In this document: piece after piece, positions 32,567 through 42,725 of the stretch
Position numbering within the stretch: the stretch's first letter is position 1
Layout of the letters: every line of letters starts with the position of its first letter
NCBI GenBank assembly: GCA_003508835.1
Contig: PUFA01000007.1
Location: 15,089,001-15,153,000, forward strand
Reading direction: 5' to 3'
Source: Eonycteris spelaea
Taxonomy: Eukaryota; Chordata; Mammalia; Chiroptera; Pteropodidae
Length of the DNA: 64,000 nt
Position numbers and translations under genes: made by a program
Notes under the pieces: generated by a model
Told to the model about the DNA's origin: nothing
The model's input: only the letters and a program-made list of their open reading frames with translations
Database searches by the model: none

Positions 32567-33957
32567 TTTTATCACATTCAGCTGGTACTTCTGGGTCTCC
32601 TTCATGAAAAGGCTATAAAATGATTCCACACATATACTAACCAGCATTGGGCTGAAGTTCTCATTTGGATTAGTTATGAAAAATAGAGGGTTCCTAAGAC
32701 AGGAGCCCGGAGATGCTGAAGGGAAGGGCGTGTGCACGTGCTTGTGTGTGACTCTTAATCGTGCCAGCTGTGGTCGCAGCCTGGATTTGTAATCATATTT
32801 TAGTAATTGTGGTCCTGCATTTCTCCTGGCAGCCTAGTGTAATCCTGAGGCAATAGGCTAGAAAAATGACTCATGAGAGTAATATTTTGATCGGGGCTGT
32901 TCTTTCCGGATTTAAAGGAGCCGGTATCTAGATATAAAACTTCTGAAAAGAAATGAAGCATTCTAGATACTTAAGAGGGTGGCCTCTGGAGCCAGGTGTT
33001 CTTTTCTGCCCCGGTCTGCTACGCCAGGCTGAGCCAGCAAAGCGCAAGGCCGCAGCTGCTCCCGAAATCTAATACCAGATGTGGCTCTGGGCAGTTGTGA
33101 GGTGCCTCCCCTGGCCCTTTTCTTTTGCTCTCAATGTTTGCTTGCACATGGCTCTGTCTCTGATACATCGCCACTTAGAGATCAAGCTCCTTGTATGTAC
33201 CCACCACGGTGTGTCTCTCCTCTAAGCTCAGCCTTGGGCCTCTTAGGAAAATGGACAAAGCAGCGATGGGCATGGACGTGCTGGCCCACTTTTGGAGATA
33301 ATTTGAAGCACTGATCAAGACTTTTTGACTTTAAACATTATTATTATTTTTTTTAAATTCTCTTCCTCAGACATCATGCCATTTCTTTACCTTTGAAGAA
33401 CTTGAATGTTTGGGGACCTTACAAAAGTTAAATACTCCTGAGAGGGCAAACTCCAAAGAGGTTATCAGTCATAACTCTTCTGAGAACTCCCTAAGCATAC
33501 AGGCCGTCAGGACTGGGCTAGGGATCAGGTGTCTGGATCTGGGGAAAGCACAGACAGACACTAGGAGTGGGGAGAGAGGAGAGAGATGGGCATAGTAGAC
33601 AACATCTGCATCTCAGTTTGGCGGAGAGGCGGCTGCTACCCTGCCCGCAGTTAGAGGACTGGTCCAGGAGGGCTGAGGATCCTGTGACATGGACACTGGC
33701 AAAACAGTCCTTTTGTCAGAAAACGGTCAGTGCTTCTTGACCTTGAAAGAGGCTCATGATTTTATATCCCTGTCAGAATAGCATTTGGAAAGTGCCCACT
33801 GACAGCATCCTGGACGTCCCCTCTCTCTGTGCGAATGAAGCTCAGGGCAGGGCCCCCACACAGGATGGGCTCACCATCAACTTGACGCAACAGGCAGGAA
33901 ACACTCTTTTACAGGGTATGTGAGAATTAAGTGACATGAAGGAAGAGACATGTTGCT
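32567..33957. other. No recognised repeat; repeat-poor block
   Basis: 1.4 kb with no repeat that I can name. 32780-32960 looks like a possible conserved noncoding element ('tgactcatgag' at about 32868, AT-rich cores). The rest is unremarkable. Confidence 0.4.
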
Positions 33958-34078
33958 CTAAAAGAGTGTGTCATTGTAATCTTTGTCCTTGTCTTATTCT
34001 TTTTGGGTCCCTGAAACGCTTGCCACATAGTAGGAGCTCAGTAAAGGTTTGCGGAATGCATAGAACAAATGATAGATT
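33958..34078 (+). repeat. L2 LINE 3' end, sense
   Basis: 'tttgtccttgtcttattctt', 'acatagtaggagctcagtaa' and 'aggtttgcggaatgcataga' match L2. Confidence 0.8.
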
Positions 34079-34232
34079 GAGAATACAATTTGAGTGGAGT
34101 ATCATGGGTGTTGAGTTAAGGGTCATAGTTTAAGTGTAGCATCTCTTCTTTCGGCAATAATTGATCAAAATATTATTCTTGTAAAATAAATTCTCCAGTA
34201 AGATTCTTACATGTGCATATGGCTATTAGGGC
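34079..34232. other. No recognised feature
   Basis: Short AT-rich spacer. Confidence 0.4.
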
Positions 34233-34290
34233 ATCCATCCATTCTTTCGTCCATTCATCTAACCATCCATTCATCCATGCTTCATGCTTC
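34233..34290 (+). repeat. Degenerate (CATC)n tract
   Basis: 'catccatccattctttcgtc' and related CATC-type units. A second short cluster lies at 34461-34472. Confidence 0.8.
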
Positions 34291-34459
34291 CATGTGTCTG
34301 TATGCTCATTTTTCTGTTGTCGTCCATGTTTATTGAGTGCTTGCTTTTTGCCATGTTACATTTAGAAGCTGCGTCTAGATTTTTTTTTTTCCTGAATAAG
34401 CAGCTTCTTAGAGTCAAGTAAAGTGCTCTTCTGCTGCTTGGTTGACCGTATGTGTGAGA

Positions 34460-34802
34460 TCCATCCATCCTTTCAGTGTATCTTGCTTGAGTGCCTGTTA
34501 TGTGGAAGCTGTTATGCCAGGTGATGGGGATACAGTGGTGAGCACAAACTAGATATGCCTCTGTCCTTAGGCAGCTTACAGTCTGGTGACAGTAGAATTA
34601 AATAATAACTACAACATAAAGTTATAATTGTGATAAATGCCATAAAGGAACAAGTTCATGGGACCATAAGAAAGGACGTAATCTGGGAGGTTAAAGGCGC
34701 TTTCTATGAGAAAGACATAAATGAGCTGAGATAGGAAGGAATCCAAGGGGCTAAGGGGATGTGTCCCAGGCAGAGGGAACAGCATGTGCCAAGGCAGAAG
34801 TA
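34460..34802 (-). repeat. L2 LINE, antisense, left segment of a split copy
   Basis: 'gtgatggggatacagtggtg', 'gcttacagtctggtgacagt' and 'caggcagagggaacagcatg' are strong antisense L2 signatures. The element stops where an MLT1D-like LTR begins and resumes after it. Confidence 0.9.
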
Positions 34803-35237
34803 TGTTGATTTCTTACAGCTGTCGTAACAAATTATCACAAACTTTGTGGTTTACAACAATACAGATTTATTATCTTATAGTTCTGGAGGGAAGGAAGTCT
34901 GGAGTGGGCCTCACGGAGCTGATACCCAGGTGTCACAGGGCTGCAGTGGAGAATGTGTTCCGTATGTTTTCTGGCTCCCAGAGGCTGCCTGCGACCCTTG
35001 CCATCGCTCTAGTCTCTGCTTCTGTTATCACATACTGCCACAGCTTCTCTGATTCTGACCCTCCTGCTTCCCTTGCGATTATATTGGCCCACCTGGATAA
35101 TCCAGGGTACTCTCTCCATCTCAAGATCCTAAACTTAATTACATCTGCAAAGTTCCTTTTGACATTAAGGCAATATATACACAGGTTTCAGGGACTAGAA
35201 TGTGGATATCCTTGGAAGGGTCATTCTACTACAGGGG
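34803..35237 (-). mobile_element. MLT1D-type solo LTR inserted in L2, antisense
   Basis: 'acagctgtcgtaacaaatta', 'ttctgattctgaccctcctg', 'ccacctggataatccagggt' and 'gaagggtcattctactaca' match MLT1D along its full length. The 168-codon frame at 34784-35290 is an accident of this LTR. No duplicated target site is obvious now. Confidence 0.9.
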
Positions 35238-35315
35238 GGTATCATGATGTTTTGAGCAACTTGGAGAAGCCCACATGGCTGGAGAAATAAGGACCAGAGA
35301 GGCGAAGCTAGTTTT
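35238..35315 (-). repeat. L2 LINE, antisense, middle segment of the split copy
   Basis: 'cccacatggctggagaaata' corresponds to 'ccagtgtggctggagcaaag' in antisense L2, which continues directly from the segment ending at 34802. Confidence 0.6.
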
Positions 35316-35845
35316 ATGCAGTTGGAGCAAATGGGCGTTTGTTTGGTTTGTAACTGCCCACCAACTCTGGTCATCTTTTCTGCATTTGAGGAATTTCTCA
35401 CACCATGCGCTTTACCTTCCTAAAGTGGACACCAGACCACCCTTTCCCTCAACTTCCCTTGCAGCTAGGACCCAGCCATGTTCTAAGCACCAGCAATCGG
35501 AGGCCTTACCCCAGTGTGATTTCTGTTCACAGGAAGTGGGTGCCATGTGGAATCCCTTCTCTAGTAAGTGTGCTGGCGCTGGCAGTGGCTTTCAGGAGCA
35601 TCTGTGGTGGAGATTCTGGTGTCCAGTCCTCAGAGGTGAACTTGGTAGTCTGTGAGGGATAATGCCAGGATGAGCTTCTCAGAAAGGGTCTAGACGAGGT
35701 TGGCTGCTGTTTCTGGCTGTGAAGCGCCCTGTCTCTCCCAGAGATTCTATTCGTGCTGAATGTCCTCCAGTACATTCATTTTCTCCTGAGTCTGGTTAGA
35801 GTGGATCAGTGCTAAGACTCTGGACTGCCTGAGAAGCCAGACTCG
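35316..35845 (+). repeat. Unclassified interspersed repeat inserted in L2
   Basis: 'cttcccttgcagctaggacc', 'cttggtagtctgtgagggat' and 'ctctcccagagattctattc' recall a widespread mammalian repeat of uncertain class (LTR-like or DNA element). Its position between two L2 segments suggests a second insertion. The frames of 85 and 126 codons here are not supported. Confidence 0.45.
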
Positions 35846-35960
35846 AAGGTCCTGCACGTCCTGGTAAGGACTTTGGTCTTTACCCTGAAAATAACATGAA
35901 GCTATAAAAATGCTTTCATTAGAAGCTTTGAGGGAGAGTGACATAGCAAATCTACCCAAG
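35846..35960 (-). repeat. L2 LINE, antisense, right segment of the split copy
   Basis: 'cctggtaaggactttggtct' and 'ttaccctgaaaataacatga' match the next part of antisense L2. Confidence 0.7.
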
Positions 35961-37139
35961 TGCATTCAAGTTACCCTAATACATTCTAGACAATGAGGTA
36001 TTCTGTAGGCATGGTGAGACCATTTTCTATCCCATGTTGGTTGTGGTTGGTGGGGGCATTTGTTCTGACAGAAAAGAAGCACAGATATGGTTTCAGACTT
36101 CAATGAGGGTAATGAATGGGTTTATATCAGTGCTTCCCAATATTTTTAAACACTTTTTAAGTGCTATGTAACATAGTACACATAATGATGATTATATTCC
36201 TGTAGCACACCAGAGAAATGAGGAAGACTGCTCAGAGGCACCGGGCCTGGAGTCCCCAAGTTTCCACAAGCCCCAGCCTGTGCAGAGGGGCTCAACATCT
36301 GGAAGCACCTGTCAGCCATCGTAGCACACAGTGTGCCTGACAGGGGAGTCAGGCAGGGGCTATTTTAACACTTTGCTGCTGGCTCCTTGTTCATACAGCT
36401 CTCCTCTTCTTTCACATCCCTTCACGGGCCTTCATGGTCTCAGTCTGTCTGTCCGAGGTCTCACGCTGCCATGCCAGCTGTGTTGGGTCCGAATGCAATG
36501 CGCTGCTTCCGATCTGTCAAGTGTCTGAGGTCTCATGGGATGTCTTTAAGTGGTCCATGCTAGACCAGCCTTTCATCAGTGTTCAGATTGTAGAGCCGTG
36601 TCATGTCTTCGCTGCCTTTTGCCACCCCTCTGTTCTACAAGTTCTGTTGGTGGGAAATTTCCTGTTTATGAGAGACCATGGTTCGGTCATCTTTCAATTA
36701 AACTTAATAAGAAAAATAGACCTTTGAATTCCACTTGGAGGAAAGGGCATCTGAATCTGGAGAGGCATTAGAGGCTCAGGGAAGCAGTTGGTTTGAATAC
36801 GGTCATAGATTAATTAGAATTGGGCTTAATTAAAGCTGTGAGCATCTGGACAACTTTGCCAACAAAGGGGATCATCTGGGCATCTTTGAACAGTCCCTTT
36901 CTCTGCTGGGCACTCATTTTCTGCTTTGGGCCTTGGTTTCAACTGCTGTGAGAGACTCCGGTGCCTGAAAGCTTTTCCAAGTCAATTACACAGGCTTCTC
37001 TCTGGCTGGTTAGTTCGGTTAGAGAGCTGTTCTAATGAAGCGAAGGCCTGATCCCCATGTGGGCCCTTAGTTTTTGTCTGTGCTGCGTGCTGACGATATA
37101 TTTTCTCGTATAGGGAGAGAACACAGTTCTTGGGCGCGA
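35961..37139. other. Mostly unique DNA
   Basis: No repeat is recognised with confidence. There is a perfect small hairpin at 36334-36355, and an AT-rich homeodomain-type cluster ('attaattag', 'cttaattaaag') at 36808-36836. Confidence 0.4.
36334..36355 (+). other. Perfect 8-bp hairpin
   Basis: 'tgcctgac' and its complement 'gtcaggca' are separated by six bases. This could be an RNA hairpin or DNA cruciform if transcribed, but such palindromes arise by chance. Confidence 0.5.
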
Positions 37140-37487
37140 AGTGGGTACGGGCTACAGGGTGAGTACTCACGTCACAACCAATCCCATGCCCATGGGATTC
37201 GCATCTGTGGTTTCCACCAACTATGGATTGAAAATATTCAGAAAAAAAAAAAACATCCCAGGAGGTCCAAAAAGCAAAACTTGAGTTTGGCCTGTGCTGA
37301 GCCCTGCACTGAATCCACGGGAATGAAGTGATGTGTAGGCATACCCTGCTATAGCGTCTATGCCAGTACAGGTTGTACACAAATACTACACCATTTTATA
37401 TAAAGGACTTGAATGGTTACAGATTCTGGTATCCGTGGGGCGTCCTGGAACCACTCCTCCGAGGAAAGCGAGGGGCTAGTGTATCTC
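37140..37487 (+). mobile_element. MER2/Tigger-type DNA transposon remnant
   Basis: 'attcgcatctgtggtttcca', 'ggattgaaaatattcag', 'caaaaagcaaaacttgagtt', 'ccattttatataaaggactt' and 'ggtatccgtggggcgtcctg' follow Tigger-derived MITEs. It is nonautonomous with no transposase. Confidence 0.85.
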
Positions 37488-37498
37488 CTTTCTTGTAG

Positions 37499-37564
37499 TC
37501 GAGGCAGGCATAGCGCTGCGTACCACCTGAATTACAGGGACGCTCAGCTGCCGTGTACCTGTAG
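37499..37564 (+). other. Candidate exon, 66 bases
   Basis: Preceded by a good acceptor ('gtatctcctttcttgtag', ends 37498) and followed by donor 'ctgtag|gtaagtggg' (GT at 37565). One frame is open throughout, with both flanking introns in phase 2 and length divisible by three. It carries five CpG and lies just after the Tigger end. Chance co-occurrence is quite possible. Confidence 0.25.
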
Positions 37565-39520
37565 GTAAGTGGGAGCTGGAACCTTGTGAATGAATTTTTC
37601 TGATGAAGACACCAGCAGGATATGCTTATGGGTGGCCATGCTCCTCCTCGTGTTTTCTCAAATTCTGTTTTCCAACTGGCTGCCATTTGGAAAGTAACTG
37701 ATGAACTAATTCATACTAAGTTGGCCACGACCAGCTGAGGCTTAAAGTGTGACCCATATTAGAAATGCTTATATTTTTGACATGGGCCATGAATTGTTTC
37801 TAAATCAGTGATTTTGGAACCATCGAGCAGCATGGAACTGAGGGGGTTCCCAGGATGTAGGGCTTTTAGCACTAAAACCCGGGAAGTTCTGGGAAAGCTG
37901 GAATAAGTCGGTCACCCTGATTTAAGGTCTTTAGAAAAGGCGAGTTTCTGAGTGGGGAGTTTCCGGCCAGGATGGCAGTGCCAAGGGGAGGCTGAGCACA
38001 GAAAGCTCGGGGTCCCTGCCTTTTGCTTCGGTCAGGACAGCAACACTGTTTCTGTGTTTCATAGTTCAAAGTTGTGGATAAGATTTTTCTTGAAAAGCAT
38101 TTGAGAAACCTTGTTCTCAAAGAATGAGGGTCAAAAGGAGTCTATAAGGAACAAGAACAGGGGGATGTCTGGGGGCAGCGAGGTTCTGAGGTCCCCTACT
38201 TTTCTTCGAGGAACCGTGGCTACTGAGGTGACATGAAAAGCAGGATTTGGTTGCAGTGACCGGGGAGGAGGGGAGCGGTTGCTTTGTGTGGACAGTAAAA
38301 GGAAAGGGACTGCTTTGGAGCAGGATGATATTTGACATAGTAATTTATGTGTTTTCTGCATTTCTACCTTTCATTCCCGCCCCCTTTCCCCAGATGCTAA
38401 TTTTCCTTACCTCAGGAGAGGGCGTGTCACTGTGGAAGACAGAAGCTGCCTACCCTGTACTTTTCTTCCAGGCAGTTTTTGTAAATCTCCTGATACAATT
38501 ATGTTAAGTATCTGTAAATACAATGGAGGAGTAGAGGGAAGATTTCTGTAAATTTTAGGGGATGAAAGACTGAAGGTCGAAGGTCTTTGAACCCCAAGGC
38601 TCTATAGAGGTGGTGAAATTTCAGAAGACTATATTTCTTTGTGCACATGTGAACTTGGATCCCAGTTTTATATATGTATATTTTTAATCTCAAATGTACT
38701 ATAAAAGGATGAGCCTGCCTTTCTCTGGAGGTTTTTGGGACACTTCCTAGTTTCCCCCACCATAAAAGCCCAGTTTCCCAGGTTGAGACCTGTAATGACG
38801 TATAATTTTGACTTACCCTTTGTACTTCCCTGCCCCTTCAGCCCTCCCTTTTGTTCTGCCTTTGGAACAATCATCATTAGCTAATGCTCTGGGTCCTCAA
38901 CTTCTTTTGAATGTTGAATTTTACCCTAAAAGAAACAAACTGTCCCCTGGTAACACTGCTTGCTCTGCAGACTTCCTATATAAAGCTTATATCTTATAAA
39001 TCAGAGCTTGGAAGTAGAGAACGTGCCCTTCACCTTTCCTTCTGCTGTTTTCAGACTATTTATTCTTTATTTAAAAAACAAACAAATGAACAACAACTCC
39101 TCCTAATTTTAAAATAGTGTGATTGGGAAGCATTTCCATTATCTACTCTTGCATTTAAGAAAAAAGGAGAATAAGAAACAGAAAACTGAATTCCATCTTA
39201 AAGAATACTAGAAGACATTTATAATTCTAAGTCATAATATTTGAGGGAGGGATGTCAAAAGCAGTAAAAGTCCAATAGTGGTTCTTCAGTCTGGAGAGGA
39301 CATCTTTGGCTGCTCATCTCAGACCAGGCTCACAGAACAGTTACTCAATGTCAGTAACATACCCTTAAGGACAAAGGTTTGTTGTTTTAGGATTACGTTC
39401 CAGTGCATCTAACTGAACATTTAAAAACAACAGCTAGAAGTTTGTTCTTTCATGTCAGAGAAGTCTAGAGGTTTGCTGTTCTCAGCTGATGTGGTAGCTC
39501 CACTGTTATCAAGAAATCAG
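37565..39520. other. No recognised feature
   Basis: 2 kb of sequence that looks unique. No convincing repeat, exon or RNA gene is recognised. Confidence 0.4.
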
Positions 39521-39557
39521 GTTTGTGTGTGTGGTGTGTGTGTGTGTGTGTGTTGTG
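39521..39557 (+). repeat. (TG)n imperfect microsatellite
   Basis: TG units broken by 'gtgg' and ending in 'tgttgtgcgc'. Confidence 0.85.
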
Positions 39558-39739
39558 CGCCGTTGTTTGTTTTGCCTTCTACCCCACGGTCCTGGTGTGT
39601 GGCTTCCATCTTTATGGTGACCTCATGATCCAGGAGTTGGCCGGAGCATCAACCATCACGTCCATATTTCAGTCAGTAGTAGGTTATCCTTAACCAAAGC
39701 TTTCCCTCTTCCGAATTCTTTTTACAGAGACTTTGAGGG

Positions 39740-40201
39740 GAGCAGTATATGCACCCCGGAATGTGCCATTTTGGCATGTGGATTATTTTTGAGCTAAAGC
39801 AGTGGATTATTTCCAGCAGGCTCAGAAAGAGCTTTTTACTTCCCCTTAACTGCCTAAGAAAATTTAGGAGGCCCGCTCCAGGAAGAGAGCTGTTACTAGA
39901 GATAACCTTTATATCACAAAGACTTATCTGCGTGGCAGAGCAACCATTTATCAAACATCTGTTCTCATCTTCCTGTGAATTGTCTTTCTGCCGTTGACGC
40001 CCCAGACTCCTACTCTCTTCTCCTGAGTTCAGGATGGGATATAGGCCTCAGTTACCTGACTGCTGAGGAGTCATAGTTTTATGAGGCTTCTGTGTATGTA
40101 AAATTTGTTTTTCTCATATTAATCTGTCTTATGTCAATTTAATTATTAGACCAGCCAATGAATCTAGTAGGGAAAGAAGGGAAAGTTTTCGGCCCCGACA
40201 C
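39740..40201 (+). mobile_element. Ancient ERV-type solo LTR
   Basis: 'ttttggcatgtggattattt', 'ctttatatcacaaagactta', 'ttaatctgtcttatgtcaat', 'attagaccagccaatgaatc' and a 'ccccgaca' end follow an old mammalian ERV LTR pattern. Subfamily is unresolved. No retroviral coding sequence is adjacent. Confidence 0.55.
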
Positions 40202-41717
40202 TTTCTGGAATTCCCTTCCAATTATGGGTACAAGAACCCGATTATAGTCACATCTAGTTGCAAAGGAGTTCAGGAGAAGTCATCCTTTAGCAGGTGATAC
40301 TGCTACCTCCAATAATACAGTTGTTCCGACAGGAGGGAAAGAGGATGCATGTTAGTAGCAAATAGTCGTCTCTGTCTTATTTTCGCTTGGAACAGCGGGA
40401 ATATGTGAGGACTCGTTGCAGGTGCTTTGCTAGGCCTTGCTGGTAAAGAGGACAGCAGGCAAGACTGAACAAGAAATCCCACAGACAAGGCCAAATGCCC
40501 GGACACAAACTGCAGATGGGGCAGGGCGGGAGAGAGTCGGTGCTGTGAAAAGACCAGACAGCTACCCGGTCACCATGCCTGGGGGAAAGACAAGTTGGAA
40601 AAAGGTAGTTCTACTCACAACTTCATGTAACAAAGAGGATTCTTTCTAGTTTGGCATAGAGTTTTTGGTGAGTCCGTTAGATATTTTCTTCAAATATTTA
40701 ATTTAGTGAGGATTTGTCTCATTCAAGAGTGATGATGAGAAAGGAATGACCACAGGATCTATACAAAGACAAGAAGGAAAGACAAGAAAAGGAGACGTCT
40801 CGTCTTTGTGTTGTTTTGTGTGGTATAGTTACTCAGACAGGATTCTGTCTTTGCCAATACTTTATTTGGCAAAGGTTCGCTGTGGGAAATTATAACAATT
40901 TCACCGACATACAGGATAATCTCTCTTAATTAGCCGTATAAAGAAATAATGTGCTCCAAACAAATGATGGATTAATCACACTATTGTTTCAGGCAAGGGG
41001 AGGTAAAAGGAATAAAGTTTAAAATTAGAAGTGTACCTTTATACAAGTTTGGTTTCTCCAGAGAGATGGCTTACCCAGCCATGAGCTGACTTCAAGCTGT
41101 TAGTGCAATATAAACGTCCCTTGTTGCTAGAGCCTGTTGCTATGGAACAAAGATGCTGGTGTTGGTGGCCCCGCTAGGCCGTCCGAGGACTATCACTCCT
41201 GGGAGCATATACAGGCTAGCCCCACAGCCAAACAAAGAGTTGCCTTGGCCACGGCCAGAGCAAACATCTCAAGATATTTGGAGAGCTGTAGAGGTCAGCA
41301 AAGTGTCACCTTTCCCAGGCGGAAACTCCATTAGTCTCACAAACTCCCCGTGTTTATAGTCTAAATGTCCCCCTGCCACAGTTGTTTCTTCACACGTTCT
41401 TACTGCTAAGCCCCCAGCGGGGCCCTTCTTCAGCTGAGCTACTGGGTGCTTCTTGGTGATAACAGATGAGATCATGACGTCCTGGCACAACTTACTTCAC
41501 TCTTATATCAAGGCAACTTTACTTCTAAAGACAACTTCGTTTCTTTGTTGTAAACAAATGGATCAAAACAACTGAAGTCATAAACAAGTGTATTCGAAAT
41601 CTTATTAAACCAGTGTGTGACAGGAGAAAAACTAATGGCAGATAAAGAATATTCAGAAATGATTGCCTTTGAGAAACAAACAAAGATCATATTTGCCACC
41701 TCTGTTTTAGCTTAAGT
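40202..41717. other. No recognised repeat
   Basis: 1.5 kb with no repeat that I recognise. 40855-41010 is AT-rich with 'cttaattagcc' and 'ggattaatca' cores and might be a conserved element. 41100-41350 is somewhat CpG-richer. Confidence 0.4.
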
Positions 41718-41945
41718 TGGTGGTTCTCAACCAGGGGGGCTCCTGCCTCCCATGGGAAGTTCAGTAATGTGTGGGGACATTTTAGTTGTCATAACTCAGG
41801 TGGGGAGATGGGTGTATTCTACTGGCATTTGGTGGAATGCTAGCGATATGCTACTGAATGTCCTACGATGTACGGAACAACTTCCTATAGCAAAGAATTA
41901 TCTGGCCCAAATGCCAATAACGTGAAGGTTGGGAAACTGTGGCTT
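41718..41945 (+). mobile_element. MER20 hAT-Charlie MITE, nearly complete
   Basis: 'ggtggttctcaaccaggggg', 'ggacattttagttgtcataa', 'ctactggcatttggtggaat', 'ctgaatgtcctacgatgtac', 'caaagaattatctggcccaa' and a 'ggttgggaaactgtgg' end match MER20. MER20 copies act as regulatory elements at some other mammalian loci. Confidence 0.93.
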
Positions 41946-42002
41946 AAGGATAATGGAATATAAACAAAAATAATTGTCGAACTTCTGAGAACACTCCTTA
42001 AA

Positions 42003-42165
42003 ATAAAGAGAGGGCATGCCTTTCTTCCTTCTTCCTTAGTCCTGCTTAGAATGTGGATGTGATGTCTAAGGTTGAGCAGCCATCTTGGACCATGAGGACG
42101 AGCAACTCATTTTACGGGTAATGGAGTGGGAAGCTGGAAGGAGTCCGGGTTCCTGATGTAATCCT
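42003..42165 (+). repeat. Interspersed repeat of uncertain class
   Basis: 'gagggcatgcctttcttcct', 'gcagccatcttggaccatga' and 'tggaaggagtccgggttcct' recall a common mammalian repeat related in pattern to the block at 14085-14340. Confidence 0.6.
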
Positions 42166-42169
42166 TCCT

Positions 42170-42330
42170 TCTTTCATTATTCATTCATTTACCCAGTATT
42201 TATTTCATGTCTACTATGTGCCAGGTACTGCTTCAGATTCTACAAATATAGCAGAAAATAAAATAAATTAATTTCCTTGTGAAACATATTTAATCTGTTT
42301 ATAGTAAAATAACAAAGATAAGTAAAATAC
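42170..42330 (-). repeat. L2 LINE 3' end, antisense
   Basis: 'ttcattcatttacccagtat', 'actatgtgccaggtactgct' and 'atataatgcag'-like 'aatatagcagaaaataaa' mark the L2 end. It is cut by the Tigger element on its right. Confidence 0.85.
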
Positions 42331-42331
42331 A

Positions 42332-42725
42332 TACAGTAACCTACTACCCCCTGTCCATGGGGGATATGTTCCAGGAACCCCAGGGGATGCCTGAAACCGT
42401 GGATAGTCCTGAACCCTATATACTATGCTTTTTCCTATGCTAGCATACCTTTTCACTTAAAGGAAGCACTGCACAGCTTCTCTTTGGCATATCTGAGTTG
42501 CCAGCATCATTGCTTTTGTACTTTGGGGCCATTATTAAGTAAAAAAAAAAAAGGGGCTACTTGAACACAAGGTTTGCCATACCATGACAGTCAGTTTGAT
42601 AACTGAGATGGCTACCTTATAAGTGGCTACTGGGCAGGTAGCACGATATTCAGGACAAAGGGATGAATTACATCATGGCCGGATGGAGCAAGACAGTGGG
42701 ACTTGGTGGGTGCCTGTGATATTGT
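42332..42725 (+). mobile_element. Tigger-type DNA transposon remnant
   Basis: 'ctgtccatgggggatatgtt', 'cctgaaaccgtggatagtcc', 'cacagcttctctttggcata' and 'ctttggggccattattaagt' follow a TcMar-Tigger consensus. A poly-A run interrupts it. No transposase remains. Confidence 0.85.

Noticed and set aside
34784..35290. 168-codon open frame, the longest in the window
   Set aside because: It lies almost entirely inside an antisense MLT1D-like LTR, and its residues follow from that repeat. No protein family is recognised.
36334..36355. microRNA precursor
   Set aside because: The stem is only 8 bp with a 6-base loop, far too short, and the flanks do not extend the pairing.
41123..41148. RFX X-box-like palindrome ('gttgctatggaac')
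   Set aside because: The right half-site lacks one base relative to the 14-base X-box, so only one half fits.
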